From positions 310,001-374,000 of the forward strand of contig CAZTNW010000002.1 of the NCBI GenBank assembly GCA_964614945.1: 64,000 nt of DNA, in the 5' to 3' direction. Below, piece after piece: positions 1 through 8,085 of the stretch. Each line of letters opens with the position of its first letter. The first letter of the stretch is position 1. The notes beneath the pieces are model-generated. The model saw nothing but the letters and a program-made list of their open reading frames with translations. It searched no databases and was not told the DNA's origin. The position numbers and the translations under genes were made by a program. This DNA comes from CAZTNW01 sp964614945. Lineage in GTDB: Bacteria > Caldisericota > JANLFM01.

Positions 1-94
1 CCTTTCTCCGGACTCGGTTACGCAGGAGACTCTCCTTCGCAGCCAGAACGATCTTCTCTCTGCGGGAGGCTGCGGGTTTTTCGTTCAGGGAGAC

Positions 95-1375
95 TTAGTT
101 TTCCCTCGCTTTGTCAATTTGCGAGAGCTGAAGAGGAAAATCCGCTCCCGGCTGGGGACCGATCACTCTCCTGCCTGACCGGGCAGGCTGTTTTTTCTCG
201 CTTAGACCCTGCTCATTTCTGCTGTGCCCGAATTTCAGGTAATATCGCCAGTGCCAGACGCCATGCAGAAGCCCGGTCGCTATCATGAGCAACGAGGAGT
301 AAAGATGCCAGGCAACCAGGGCCTGGCCGTACTGATTAATTTCGGCATAACGCACGAGGACGATATCCAGGAGCCCGCTGAGGGAACAGATTAGGAAGCT
401 GAGCGTGAGCAAGACATTGATCGCCCATTTAGCCCTCGTGGAATTGTTTCGAGGAAGTTTACGGAGGAGCCGTGCCTTATAGTAGGGCCAGTGCCAGAAG
501 GTGTGTACTGTCCCTAAGAGGGTCAGGATCAAGGAGGAATCAAGGTGGATATCCACTATCAGCCTGCTCCAGGATTGAAACCATCCCCAGCGCAAAGAGA
601 AGAAATCCAGAATTCCTGCCAGCAATGAACCCAGGAAGCTGAAGAGGAGGGCGTAATTCAGTATTTTCCGGTAGCGAAACAGGGTAAGCCAGCGCAACGT
701 CTTCCCGTGACTCCTTGTCCTGGCCAGGCTCGCCGACTTCAGGACGGCGAGAAAAGCCGTGGTTATCAGGATCACTATGAGTTCCTTTGGTATGGCTGGT
801 AGGCCGCCATCCGAGGGAGAAGTGCTTTGCGCCAGAGCCGCCGGAGGTGTGGGGGAGGAACTCAGCGGGATAAGAGCGCTCTCCTGGCTGAAAGTGAGAG
901 CCTCTAGCTTTTCAATCAGCTGGCGGCGGCTCCAGCCGGTCAAATTCATCACCTCGGATAGAGCGCTGTCCGCTGAAAGATGGAGGTTGTTCTCCTGGAG
1001 AAGAGGGGCAAGAGCTTCGTAGGGGATGCGGTAGAGCTCCTCTAAGTCCTTCACCGTCAAGCGGCGGAAGCGACCGGAGGGAAGCACATCCAATCCCTCC
1101 AGGTCGGGGGAGTCTATCGCTTGGGGCTCAACAGCCGAGGGAGAAGCGGATGACGTCTCTGCGACGTCAGGCTCAGGAGGAACGACCGGCGCAGGCTCGC
1201 TCTGGCTGTGGTCACAGATCCCGTCACCATTGGTATCTATATAGCGAGGGCAGGCCCCTGGATAGGGGTCGTCAACCAGACCGAGAGGACAATCATCCCA
1301 GGCCCATGCAGCCATAGGCGCAAGCGCTAAAAGAAGAAAGAGGCCAACGATTCCGCTTAAGATCATTCTGTACAT
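95..1375 (-). CDS. DUF4405-type cytochrome b-like membrane protein with Ca-binding-like N-terminus
   Basis: About 426 residues. It starts with a signal peptide (hydrophobic stretch ending AAWAW), followed by a Cys- and Asp-rich segment with DTNGDGICDH, which resembles a calcium-binding loop. A Pro/Ser-rich linker, a small helical domain and about five membrane helices follow. His residues in the helices (VHTFWHW, WHLYSSLL, LHGVWHW) are placed as expected for haem ligands of DUF4405/ferric-reductase-like cytochrome b proteins. A likely role is membrane electron transfer, but the substrate is unknown. An aaggag ribosome site lies about 11 bases before the chosen ATG; an ATG three codons upstream is possible but too close to that site. 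It is divergent from the DUF2769 gene. Confidence 0.7.
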   Translation of the reverse strand: MYRMILSGIVGLFLLLALAPMAAWAWDDCPLGLVDDPYPGACPRYIDTNGDGICDHSQSEPAPVVPPEPDVAETSSASPSAVEPQAIDSPDLEGLDVLPSGRFRRLTVKDLEELYRIPYEALAPLLQENNLHLSADSALSEVMNLTGWSRRQLIEKLEALTFSQESALIPLSSSPTPPAALAQSTSPSDGGLPAIPKELIVILITTAFLAVLKSASLARTRSHGKTLRWLTLFRYRKILNYALLFSFLGSLLAGILDFFSLRWGWFQSWSRLIVDIHLDSSLILTLLGTVHTFWHWPYYKARLLRKLPRNNSTRAKWAINVLLTLSFLICSLSGLLDIVLVRYAEINQYGQALVAWHLYSSLLMIATGLLHGVWHWRYYLKFGHSRNEQGLSEKKQPARSGRRVIGPQPGADFPLQLSQIDKAREN

Positions 1376-1495
1376 GTTATTCATCACTCCTTGAGAGAAT
1401 TTTGCCGGGCGAAGCTCAAGCAAAAAGCAGAGAAATATTAGAAACAGGTAAGAAGGGAGGGCTTGTGAGAGAATATAAATGAAGGAGGTGAGTTT

Positions 1496-1717
1496 ATGCC
1501 GGTTGTCAATGAAGAGCAGAACTGGCAACGTTGTCTCTGCGGGCGCTGCCCTTCATTCTCCGAGTGCGCGCAGGAACGAGGGGAAGGTTTGTACTGCGGG
1601 GTGGGGAAGAGCGAATGCATTTCCGAGACTCTTGGCTGTCTCTGTGCCCAATGTCCTGTCTCTAAACATAGCCAACTGTGTGCCTCCTATTATTGCCTGC
1701 ACGGAGAGGCCCCATAG
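1496..1717 (+). CDS. Cysteine-rich DUF2769-family protein
   Basis: A 73-residue protein with eleven cysteines arranged in repeated blocks (CLCGRC, then CLCAQC), as in the DUF2769 family of small putative metal-binding proteins found mainly in anaerobic bacteria and archaea. The function is unknown; metal or Fe-S binding is inferred only from Cys spacing. A strong aaggaggtgag ribosome site precedes the ATG. It is monocistronic, divergent from the DUF4405 gene and followed at once by a perfect terminator hairpin. Confidence 0.75.
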   Translation: MPVVNEEQNWQRCLCGRCPSFSECAQERGEGLYCGVGKSECISETLGCLCAQCPVSKHSQLCASYYCLHGEAP

Positions 1718-1738
1718 TAAGACCTTTCCCGGTTTGGA

Positions 1739-1770
1739 GGGGAACCTTCTTCGAAGAAGGTTCCCCTTTT
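1739..1770 (+). terminator. Rho-independent terminator after DUF2769 gene
   Basis: A perfect 28-base palindrome (1739-1766) with a GGGGAACC/GGTTCCCC stem is followed by four T. It ends the transcript of the small Cys-rich gene. Confidence 0.85.
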
Positions 1771-1880
1771 CCTTCCAGGGCTAAAAATAGTACAATATCT
1801 ACGATTTTTATGATCATGTCTGTGAGCCCGCGATCTAAAATCCCAAGGTCGCATTGGTAGCGAAAGGAGATGAATAAAGC

Positions 1881-2189
1881 GTGCGCAGGATCGAGTCCCA
1901 CCCGGTCCTCACTTTTCCCCAGAAGCGCAAGGTGCGCTTCATCTTTGAGGGGCAAGAGTTAGAGGGTTTTGAGGGGGAACCAATTGCCAGCGCCCTCGTG
2001 GCCAACGGCATTCTTGTATTCCGCGAGAGCATTCGACTCCACCGCCCTCGCGGTTTTTTTTGCGCCATCGGAAATTGCTCCTCTTGTTTCATGGTCGTGA
2101 ATGACAAGCCGAACGTACGAACTTGTGTGACCCCTCTGGAGGAAGGAATGAGCGTTTCCAGACAGTTAGACAAGGGGGTGCTTAAATGA
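1881..2189 (+). CDS. [2Fe-2S] small subunit of FAD-dependent amine/amino-acid dehydrogenase (HcnA-like)
   Basis: A 102-residue protein resembling the N-terminal ferredoxin-like domain of sarcosine oxidase alpha and the small HcnA/OoxA-type subunits. Four cysteines (FFCAIGNCSSC plus RTCVTP) fit a plant-type [2Fe-2S] cluster. The start is GTG, 11 bases after an aaaggag site; the ATG just upstream is out of frame. Its stop overlaps the next start by 4 bases, so it is the first gene of a five-gene operon. It probably passes electrons from the FAD subunits. The physiological substrate cannot be read from the sequence. Confidence 0.8.
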   Translation: MRRIESHPVLTFPQKRKVRFIFEGQELEGFEGEPIASALVANGILVFRESIRLHRPRGFFCAIGNCSSCFMVVNDKPNVRTCVTPLEEGMSVSRQLDKGVLK

Positions 2190-3274
2190 GAGAGCCTGAT
2201 GTTTTCATCGCTGGCGGAGGACCGGCGGGCATGAATGCTGCCCTGGCTGCAGCCGAAGGCGGCGCCTCAGTCCTCCTGGTTGACCGCTTTTCCAGCTTGG
2301 GCGGCCAGCTTGTCAAACAGACCCACAAATTTTTCGGCTGGGCCCAGCGCGGAGCAGGAGCCCGCGGCATAGAGCTGGCCGAGAAATGGGCGACAACAAT
2401 CGCAGCCGACCCCAAGATCGAAACGCTTTTGGGCTACGAGGTGATCGGCGGCTACAGAGACGGAACCTGGCTTGTGGCAGATCTTGATCATTATGTAAAG
2501 GTGAAGCCCAAGCGAGTATTGATTGCAACGGGGGCCTCAGAGCGGACGATTCTCTTCGAGAATAATGATTTTCCTGGAGTATACGGTGCAGGGGCCGTTC
2601 AGACCCTGATGAACACTTTCGGCGTCCTGCCGGGAGAGAGATACCTGATCGTGGGTTCGGGTAATGTCGGAGTGATCGTAGCCTACCAGCTTCTGCAGGC
2701 CGGAGCCAGGGTGGAGGCGGTCATCGACGTACTCCCGCGCCTGGGAGGAGCCTACTGGGTCCATGCCGCCAAGATTCAGCGGGCCGGTGTCCCCATCCTG
2801 CTTCAACGAACGATCACCGGCGTTTACGGCGTCTCGAACGTGGAGAGGGCGGAAACGGTCGCGGTTGACGATCATTTCCGGCCGCTTCCAGGTACAGAAC
2901 GCACTTTTTCCGTGGACGTAGTCTGTTTGGCGGTAGGTCTGGTTCCTCTGAGCGAGCTCCTGTTCGAATTGGGCGTTGTGACCGTGTATGTTCCCGAATT
3001 GGGAGGATTCGTCCCCTGGCACGATGAAGTTGGTCGCACCTCGCGCGAAGAAACGTTCGTAGTCGGTGACGTCGCTGGAATCGAGGAAGCGACTACGGCG
3101 GCAATTGAAGGGCGAATCTCGGGACTGCAGGCCGCCCTGGACCTGGGGTATCCGGTGAACGGTCAGGAAATCAAGCAACTGCAAGATTACCTGGCCGAGT
3201 TCCGTTCATCCTCACTCAGCGAGAAAGTCTGCCAGGGCATCCAACGACTGCATCAGATAGAGGTGACACGATGA
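2186..3274 (+). CDS. FAD/NAD(P)-binding oxidoreductase subunit (HcnB/sarcosine oxidase alpha-like)
   Basis: 362 residues. It has an N-terminal FAD Rossmann motif (GGGPAG, residues 10-15), an ATGASE motif at 114-119 and a second dinucleotide fold (GSGNVG, 157-162), so it is a two-dinucleotide-binding flavoprotein. The family includes HcnB, the opine oxidase A subunit and the NADH-side subunit of archaeal dye-linked proline dehydrogenase. It overlaps the ferredoxin gene before it and the 4Fe-4S gene after it by 4 bases each, which implies one stoichiometric complex. It probably moves electrons between the catalytic FAD subunit, the Fe-S subunits and NAD(P). Confidence 0.85.
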   Translation: MREPDVFIAGGGPAGMNAALAAAEGGASVLLVDRFSSLGGQLVKQTHKFFGWAQRGAGARGIELAEKWATTIAADPKIETLLGYEVIGGYRDGTWLVADLDHYVKVKPKRVLIATGASERTILFENNDFPGVYGAGAVQTLMNTFGVLPGERYLIVGSGNVGVIVAYQLLQAGARVEAVIDVLPRLGGAYWVHAAKIQRAGVPILLQRTITGVYGVSNVERAETVAVDDHFRPLPGTERTFSVDVVCLAVGLVPLSELLFELGVVTVYVPELGGFVPWHDEVGRTSREETFVVGDVAGIEEATTAAIEGRISGLQAALDLGYPVNGQEIKQLQDYLAEFRSSSLSEKVCQGIQRLHQIEVTR

Positions 3275-3759
3275 TTGAGGTTGATGGTGTCCCCACGGTT
3301 GAAGAACTGAAGAGGAGCATTCCCACGGAGGAGCGCCTTGGTAAAAAGCCTGTTGCCGTACACGAATGCTATCAGGATATTCCCTGCGACCCGTGCGTCT
3401 ATTCATGTCCGGTCAAGTGCATTTCCATGGAGAGCCTCGTCGCTATTCCGCAAATAGACTACGAGCGCTGCACAGGTTGCGGTCTTTGCGTGGCCGCCTG
3501 CCCGGGGATTGCAATTTTTCTCCTGGAGAGGAAAGGGGAGTTCGGCTACATCACCCTGGCCTACGAGTTCCTGCCCCTGCCCGAGGTGGGCGAAATTGTC
3601 GATGGGCTGGATCGGAAGGGCGAAGCGAAGTGCGAAGCGCGCGTGGAAAGAGTATATTCCCTCCCGGGGATCGATAAAAAGACCAAGACCACCCTGGTCA
3701 AGATCCGTGTCCCCCAGGAACAGCTGCTGGAAGTTCGCTTCTTCCGAAGGAGGGCTTGA
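3271..3759 (+). CDS. Double [4Fe-4S] ferredoxin-like subunit
   Basis: 162 residues. The N-terminal half carries CDPCVYSCPVKC and the second cluster motif is CTGCGLCVAACPG, giving two predicted [4Fe-4S] sites; the remaining C-terminal part has no recognisable motif. The start overlaps the upstream flavoprotein gene by 4 bases. It is an electron-transfer subunit of the same complex. A dicluster subunit is an addition compared with the three-gene hcnABC arrangement and suggests ferredoxin or quinone coupling rather than direct oxygen use. Confidence 0.85.
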   Translation: MIEVDGVPTVEELKRSIPTEERLGKKPVAVHECYQDIPCDPCVYSCPVKCISMESLVAIPQIDYERCTGCGLCVAACPGIAIFLLERKGEFGYITLAYEFLPLPEVGEIVDGLDRKGEAKCEARVERVYSLPGIDKKTKTTLVKIRVPQEQLLEVRFFRRRA

Positions 3760-3760
3760 A

Positions 3761-4039
3761 ATGGACGAAAAGAAAGTGATCGTTTGTCGCTGCGAAGATA
3801 TCACCCTGGAGGAAATTCGAGTGGCCATCTCCCAGGGCTATACTTCCTGGGATGAGCTCAAGAGGGTGCTGCGAGTCGGAATGGGCCCTTGTGGGGGAAA
3901 GACCTGTCGCCTGCTCGTGCTGCGGGAGTTGGCCCAGGTGAATGGGCGCCATTTAGACGAGGTCAGGACTCGCTCCACCGTTGTACGGCCGCCTATCCGG
4001 GCTACACCCTTGCAGGCGCTGACCAAGGAGGAGGAATAA
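3761..4039 (+). CDS. BFD-like [2Fe-2S] subunit
   Basis: 92 residues. The N-terminal CRCEDIT and the later GPCGGKTC supply the four cysteines of a BFD-type [2Fe-2S] domain, seen free-standing in multi-subunit amine dehydrogenases and fused to some HcnB-like proteins. The ATG lies right after the preceding stop, with aaggagg overlapping the end of the upstream gene. The stop overlaps the next ATG (taATG). It is the third Fe-S protein of the operon, probably at the interface of the two FAD subunits. Confidence 0.8.
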   Translation: MDEKKVIVCRCEDITLEEIRVAISQGYTSWDELKRVLRVGMGPCGGKTCRLLVLRELAQVNGRHLDEVRTRSTVVRPPIRATPLQALTKEEE

Positions 4040-5205
4040 TGGTTTACGATATCATAATCGTGGGCGGCGGCATCACCGGAGTGGCTGCGGCTTATGAATT
4101 GGGAAAGAAGAAAGCCGGACGTATCCTCCTCCTGGAAAAGGAATTCGTTAGCGCAGGTTCCACCGGTTCCTGTGCCGCCGGAATTCGGGCCCAGTTCGGC
4201 ACCGATTTCAATATCGGCCTGATGAAGAGGAGCTTGGATAAATTTGAGCACGCCGCCGAAGAGCTGGATTATCCGGCGGAGGATCTCGAACTCTGGCAGG
4301 GCGGGTACTTAGTCATGGCCAATAGTGAGACCGAGTGGGAAAATCTGAAGAAGCGAGTGGAAACTCAGCACAAGCTCGGGATCATGACGGAGATACTCAG
4401 CCTGGAGGAGGTACAGCACCGTTTCCCGCAGGTGAGAGTGGCGGGCGCTTACGGTGCCACTTTTCATCAGAGGGATGGCCACGCTGATCCCCTGCACACG
4501 ACCTTCGCTTACGCCAGGGCCGCCCGGCGCCTGGGCGTGGAGATCAAGCAATGGACGGAGGTCGGGGAGCTTCTGCGCAAGGGCGACAGGATCGCGGGTG
4601 TAGTTCTGGTTGACGGTTCCTCGCTTGAAGCGGAGAAGGTCTTGGTGGCGGCAGGCGCCTGGACGACGCAGCTCATGCGGACAGTTAAGGTGGATATCCC
4701 CCTCTGGGGCGAAAAACACGAGATTCTGATCACCGAACCGCTGGAACGCGCCTTCGAACCCATGGTGATCTCCTTCTCCATCGGCTATTACGTCCAGCAG
4801 AGACCCCATGGATCTTTCATCATGGGGATTGGGCCGGAAAATCCTCCGCACTGGCACAACCCACAGGATTTCGATTTCTCTCCTTCCTGGCGTTTCCTGG
4901 AGCGAATGGCACAAGCAGCGACCCAGGTCCTGCCGATGCTCAAGGAAGTAAGCGTCGTCAGACAATGGGCCGGGCTTTACGAAATGACGCCGGACGCCCA
5001 TCACATTCTCGGCCCGATTGATGAAGTCCCCGGACTCTTCATCGCTGCCGGTGGTTCCGGCCACGGCTTCATGTTCGGTCCGGTGATCGGCGAGTTGATG
5101 GCGGAATGGATTACGGGAGCCCCGCTTTCCTACGACGTCAGTCGTCTGAATTATAAGCGCTTCGAGCGCGGGGAGTTCGTGCGCGAGCCAGCGGTGGTCG
5201 GGTAA
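4039..5205 (+). CDS. DAO-family FAD-dependent amine/amino-acid dehydrogenase, catalytic subunit
   Basis: 388 residues. It has an N-terminal FAD motif (IIIVGGGITG), a GSTGSCAAGIR segment and a C-terminal GLFIAAGGSGHGF motif, typical of the D-amino-acid oxidase superfamily (sarcosine oxidase beta, HcnC, proline dehydrogenase PDH1 beta, glycine oxidase). This is the expected substrate-oxidising subunit acting on the C-N bond of a secondary amine or amino acid. A gaggag ribosome site precedes the ATG. It is the last gene of the operon and a strong terminator follows. Which amine is oxidised (proline, sarcosine or another) is not decidable here. Confidence 0.85.
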   Translation: MVYDIIIVGGGITGVAAAYELGKKKAGRILLLEKEFVSAGSTGSCAAGIRAQFGTDFNIGLMKRSLDKFEHAAEELDYPAEDLELWQGGYLVMANSETEWENLKKRVETQHKLGIMTEILSLEEVQHRFPQVRVAGAYGATFHQRDGHADPLHTTFAYARAARRLGVEIKQWTEVGELLRKGDRIAGVVLVDGSSLEAEKVLVAAGAWTTQLMRTVKVDIPLWGEKHEILITEPLERAFEPMVISFSIGYYVQQRPHGSFIMGIGPENPPHWHNPQDFDFSPSWRFLERMAQAATQVLPMLKEVSVVRQWAGLYEMTPDAHHILGPIDEVPGLFIAAGGSGHGFMFGPVIGELMAEWITGAPLSYDVSRLNYKRFERGEFVREPAVVG

Positions 5206-5278
5206 GCTGGTAAAAAGAGCACGCTCTTGTCCCCGAAATTGCCGTAAATTCAGGGGTCTCACAAATGGGTTTTTTAAG

Positions 5279-5317
5279 AAACGGGCGCTCGAACTTCGAG
5301 CGCCCGTTTCTTTTTTT
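5279..5317 (+). terminator. Rho-independent terminator of dehydrogenase operon
   Basis: A 12-bp GC-rich perfect stem (acgggcgctcga and its complement) with a 3-base loop, followed by a run of seven T. It closes the five-gene operon. Confidence 0.9.
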
Positions 5318-5571
5318 GAGGAATTACTGGCAGATGCGAGTATGTCGTCCAAAATGGGGATTTGAAGACCGAGAATAAGATCCGGTCTCTCAGGGGGACG
5401 TACCTCTTGGATGGAGGACAGTATTTAGTGCTGGCCGCTCTGCAAGAGCCAGACGCGAGCTCGAAAAGGAGATCGATGATCTCGGTCGTTTCCTGGGCTG
5501 AGCACTTCGCAATTTCCCCAGGCTTTGCTATCCTCGATCAAGATATATCATTCGAGGAGGTTATAGAATCA

Positions 5572-5874
5572 ATGGCCGTCTGTGAGATCTCGGTCGTGCC
5601 CCTGGGCACAGCCACGCCGAACCTCTCTCGCTATGTGGCCGAGCTGGAGAGGGTTCTCTCCGAGAGCGGCCTTACCCACGAATTGCACGCGATGGGGACA
5701 AACGTGGAGGGAAGCCTGGAGCAGATCCTTCAGCTCACGCGCAAACTGCACGAGAAGCTGTTCGAACTTGGAGCGGTGCGTGTTGTCACTACGCTCAAGG
5801 TCGACGAGAGGAAGGATAAGGAGTTGACCCTGAAGGGTAAGGTGGACTCGGTACGGCAGAAGCTTAATCCATGA
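5572..5874 (+). CDS. MTH1187-family thiamine-binding protein
   Basis: A 100-residue protein matching the MTH1187/YkoF-like fold: CEISVVPLGT at the start, MGTNVEG in the middle and KGKVDSV near the end. Family members bind thiamine or a related pyrimidine in a small ferredoxin-like fold. An in-frame TTG at 5362 would add 70 unrelated residues; the ATG at 5572 has a gaggagg site 11 bases upstream and gives the family's normal length, so I use it. The stop overlaps the following dehydratase subunit by 4 bases. No TPP riboswitch is apparent between the upstream terminator and this start. Confidence 0.8.
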   Translation: MAVCEISVVPLGTATPNLSRYVAELERVLSESGLTHELHAMGTNVEGSLEQILQLTRKLHEKLFELGAVRVVTTLKVDERKDKELTLKGKVDSVRQKLNP

Positions 5875-6875
5875 GCCCCTTTGCTTTCTGGAGTTGTTCC
5901 TATCTGCCCTGGGAGCTCCCATTGGCTTTCGGTTTTACTCCCAGAAGGCTTTGGGGAAAAACCGGGGCCACGCCCGGCGCCGACCGCTTCCTGCCCGCCA
6001 ATCTCTGTTATTACGCCCGGGCATTTTATGAGGGGGCTCTCCAGCTTGCGCAAAGCGAGGATATCTTTCTCCTCGTCGACTGCTGCGATTCGAACCGCCG
6101 CCTGGCGGACGCACTGGAGGAGACATTTCCCGGGAAAATCTTTCTTCTCTCCCTGCCTCGATCAAGAAAGTACTGGTCCTTTTTCTCCGCTGAGCTCGAG
6201 CGCCTCTCGTACTTCCTCGAGAGCAGAAACGGGAACACCCTGAGCTGGGAGAGGCTCGAAAGCGCCTACGCTCGGGTAGAAGGATTGAGAAAAGCCTGGG
6301 GTGAGCTGGAGGAGAGAAAACGCCGAGGGAGCCTCGCCGCTCTCACATATTTCCGCGCCCTGCATGCTCTGAATACTTATCCCGGCGAGGAAGCGAAAAG
6401 AGAGATACTCCCCCTTATCGATGATCAGGTTGAGGGCTCTCTCTTGAGGACCTTCCTTTTAGGTACCAGCCTTGACGATGAAAGCGTCTGGCGCCTTTTT
6501 GACGACTTGGGCCTGCGGGTGGTCGGCGACGACCTATGCTATGGGGAAAAGCAGTTTGAGACATCGCGGGAATTAGAGAGGAAAAACCCCCTCGGCTCCC
6601 TGGCCCGGAGTGTCCTCGCCCGTCCCCTCTGCCCTCGTTTCACCGAACTGGAGGACCGGTGGGAGGCACTATTGCGCAGGATGAAGGAGAGGGGAACTCA
6701 GGCTGTCATCTTCTTCGCCACAAAGTACTGCGATGCTTACGCCTACGATCGCCCGATCCTGGGAGAAAAACTGCGAACAGCGGGAATCCCCTTGCTGATC
6801 CTCGAGCAGGATTACGGCCAGCGTACCGACCAGCAGCTCCGTACTCGCTTGGAGGCTTTCAGCGAGCATTTATGA
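5871..6875 (+). CDS. 2-hydroxyacyl-CoA dehydratase family subunit (HgdB/BcrB-like), first
   Basis: 334 residues in the 2-hydroxyglutaryl-CoA dehydratase D / benzoyl-CoA reductase subunit superfamily. Recognisable parts are ADRFLPANLCYYARAF near the N-terminus, LVDCCDSNRR, FATKYCDAYAYD, and the C-terminal GIPLLILEQDYGQRTDQQLR typical of this fold. Conserved cysteines would hold the [4Fe-4S] cluster. These enzymes dehydrate 2-hydroxyacyl-CoA, or reduce aryl-CoA, after one-electron activation by an ATPase. The start overlaps the thiamine-binding gene and the stop overlaps the next subunit. The substrate is unknown. Confidence 0.8.
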   Translation: MSPFAFWSCSYLPWELPLAFGFTPRRLWGKTGATPGADRFLPANLCYYARAFYEGALQLAQSEDIFLLVDCCDSNRRLADALEETFPGKIFLLSLPRSRKYWSFFSAELERLSYFLESRNGNTLSWERLESAYARVEGLRKAWGELEERKRRGSLAALTYFRALHALNTYPGEEAKREILPLIDDQVEGSLLRTFLLGTSLDDESVWRLFDDLGLRVVGDDLCYGEKQFETSRELERKNPLGSLARSVLARPLCPRFTELEDRWEALLRRMKERGTQAVIFFATKYCDAYAYDRPILGEKLRTAGIPLLILEQDYGQRTDQQLRTRLEAFSEHL

Positions 6876-8085
6876 ACGTCGCCGATTTCCTGGAGAGGAA
6901 ACTAAAGGACGGCTCCGCTCGCTCTCTGCTCCACTCGCCTTGGATCTATCGCTTCCTTTCCCTTTTTCAGAGAAAGGAAACAGTATCCACGCGATTTGCT
7001 TTCGAGCTGGCCAGAGATGCCTATCTTAAGCGCAGACCCGTTGCTTTCACTTCCCTTTTTTCCCCTCCGAGTTCGTCTACGCTCTGGGGATGGTGCCGTT
7101 TCCCCTCGAGGTGATCGCCGCAGTTATCTCCTCTATAGGAATGGCCGTTCCTTTTCTTCAGCGGGCCGAAGAAAACAGGTACACTCCGGACCTCTGCTCT
7201 TTCCACCGCCTTGCCGCGGGAATGGCTTTTGCCGATTACCTGCCCCGACCGGACTGTGTCCTCTCGCTCAGCGTCCTCTGCGATGGTTCGAATCGTTTTT
7301 TCGCGAACATGGCCCGCTTGTTTAATGTGCCGCATTGGTTGCTTGAGGTGCCGAACGTGCACAGGGGGGAAAGTCTGGAGTTCTTAGAAAATCAGCTTCA
7401 CCGTGCGCGCATGAGCCTTGAGGCTGAGCTGGGGCGTAGAAGTTCAAGTTCGGACTGGGAATCGGTTTTTGCTTATGAGAAAGAGATGCTCGCAGAATTG
7501 GAAGGGATTCGGAGGCTACAGGAAAGGGTGCCTTGCCCGGTTCCCGGAGATCAAGCGCTGGGAATAGTAGGCATGATCTATGCTGCCGCGGGTAACCCCT
7601 TCGGACCTCAACTTTTCCGTAATTGGCGGTTGAACCTCGCAAGCGAAATCCCTTCCTCGGAAAAGTATCGCCTCTTCTGGCTTCATCTTCGTCCTTATTT
7701 CCCCTCGGACTTTTTCCCCATGCTTGCGCAGAGAGACACCTCCATTGTAGGGGATGAACTCTCCTCCTTCCCCCGCGCGAACCTCGATTTCCGCAAGCCG
7801 GAAAGAAGCCTGGCGGAGAAAATTTACCAGAATCCCGCCGTCGGCGAGATCTTTCATCGCATCGAGCACTCCATTCGGGAGGCCAGACGGCTTGGGGCAC
7901 AGGGCGTAGTCCACTTCTCTCATCGAGGATACAGGCAGAGCTCCGGAGGGGCTTTCTTGGTCAAAGAAGGGTTGAAAAGGGCAGGCCTTCCATGCTTGAT
8001 TTTAGAAGGAGATTGTATTGATCCGCGCGAATATTCCTCCGAACAGATGAGAACGCGCATCGAAGGTTTCCTGGAGATGCTTTGA
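6872..8085 (+). pseudogene. 2-hydroxyacyl-CoA dehydratase family subunit, second, with a -1 frameshift
   Basis: The gene begins at ATG 6872 (overlapping the first subunit) and reads normally to about residue 62. Family sequence then continues in another frame: FPSEFVYALGMVPFPLE only appears after shifting at a run of six T (7056-7061). One extra T would restore an uninterrupted 404-residue protein of normal length. The C-terminal part has the family ending GLPCLILEGDCIDPREY. Either one T was lost (mutation or assembly error) or ribosomes slip at the T run. Everything around it, including the overlap with the activase gene, looks functional, so I suspect an error or very recent damage. Confidence 0.75.

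Noticed and set aside
4309..5352. Long minus-strand open frame (347 codons) opposite the DAO subunit
   Set aside because: It mirrors a well-recognised gene, has no family motifs and arises from codon bias of the sense gene.
5318..5571. TPP riboswitch or T-box ahead of the thiamine-binding gene
   Set aside because: No CTGAGA/thi-box core and no T-box sequence; only a minor AGACCG/CGGTCT pairing is visible.
7056..7061. Programmed -1 frameshift as the first explanation
   Set aside because: No clean X-XXY-YYZ heptamer in the zero frame and no downstream stimulatory structure seen; loss of one T is simpler.
7280..7300. tRNA-like GGTTCGAATC
   Set aside because: It lies inside the dehydratase coding sequence (DGSNRFF) with no acceptor stem around it.
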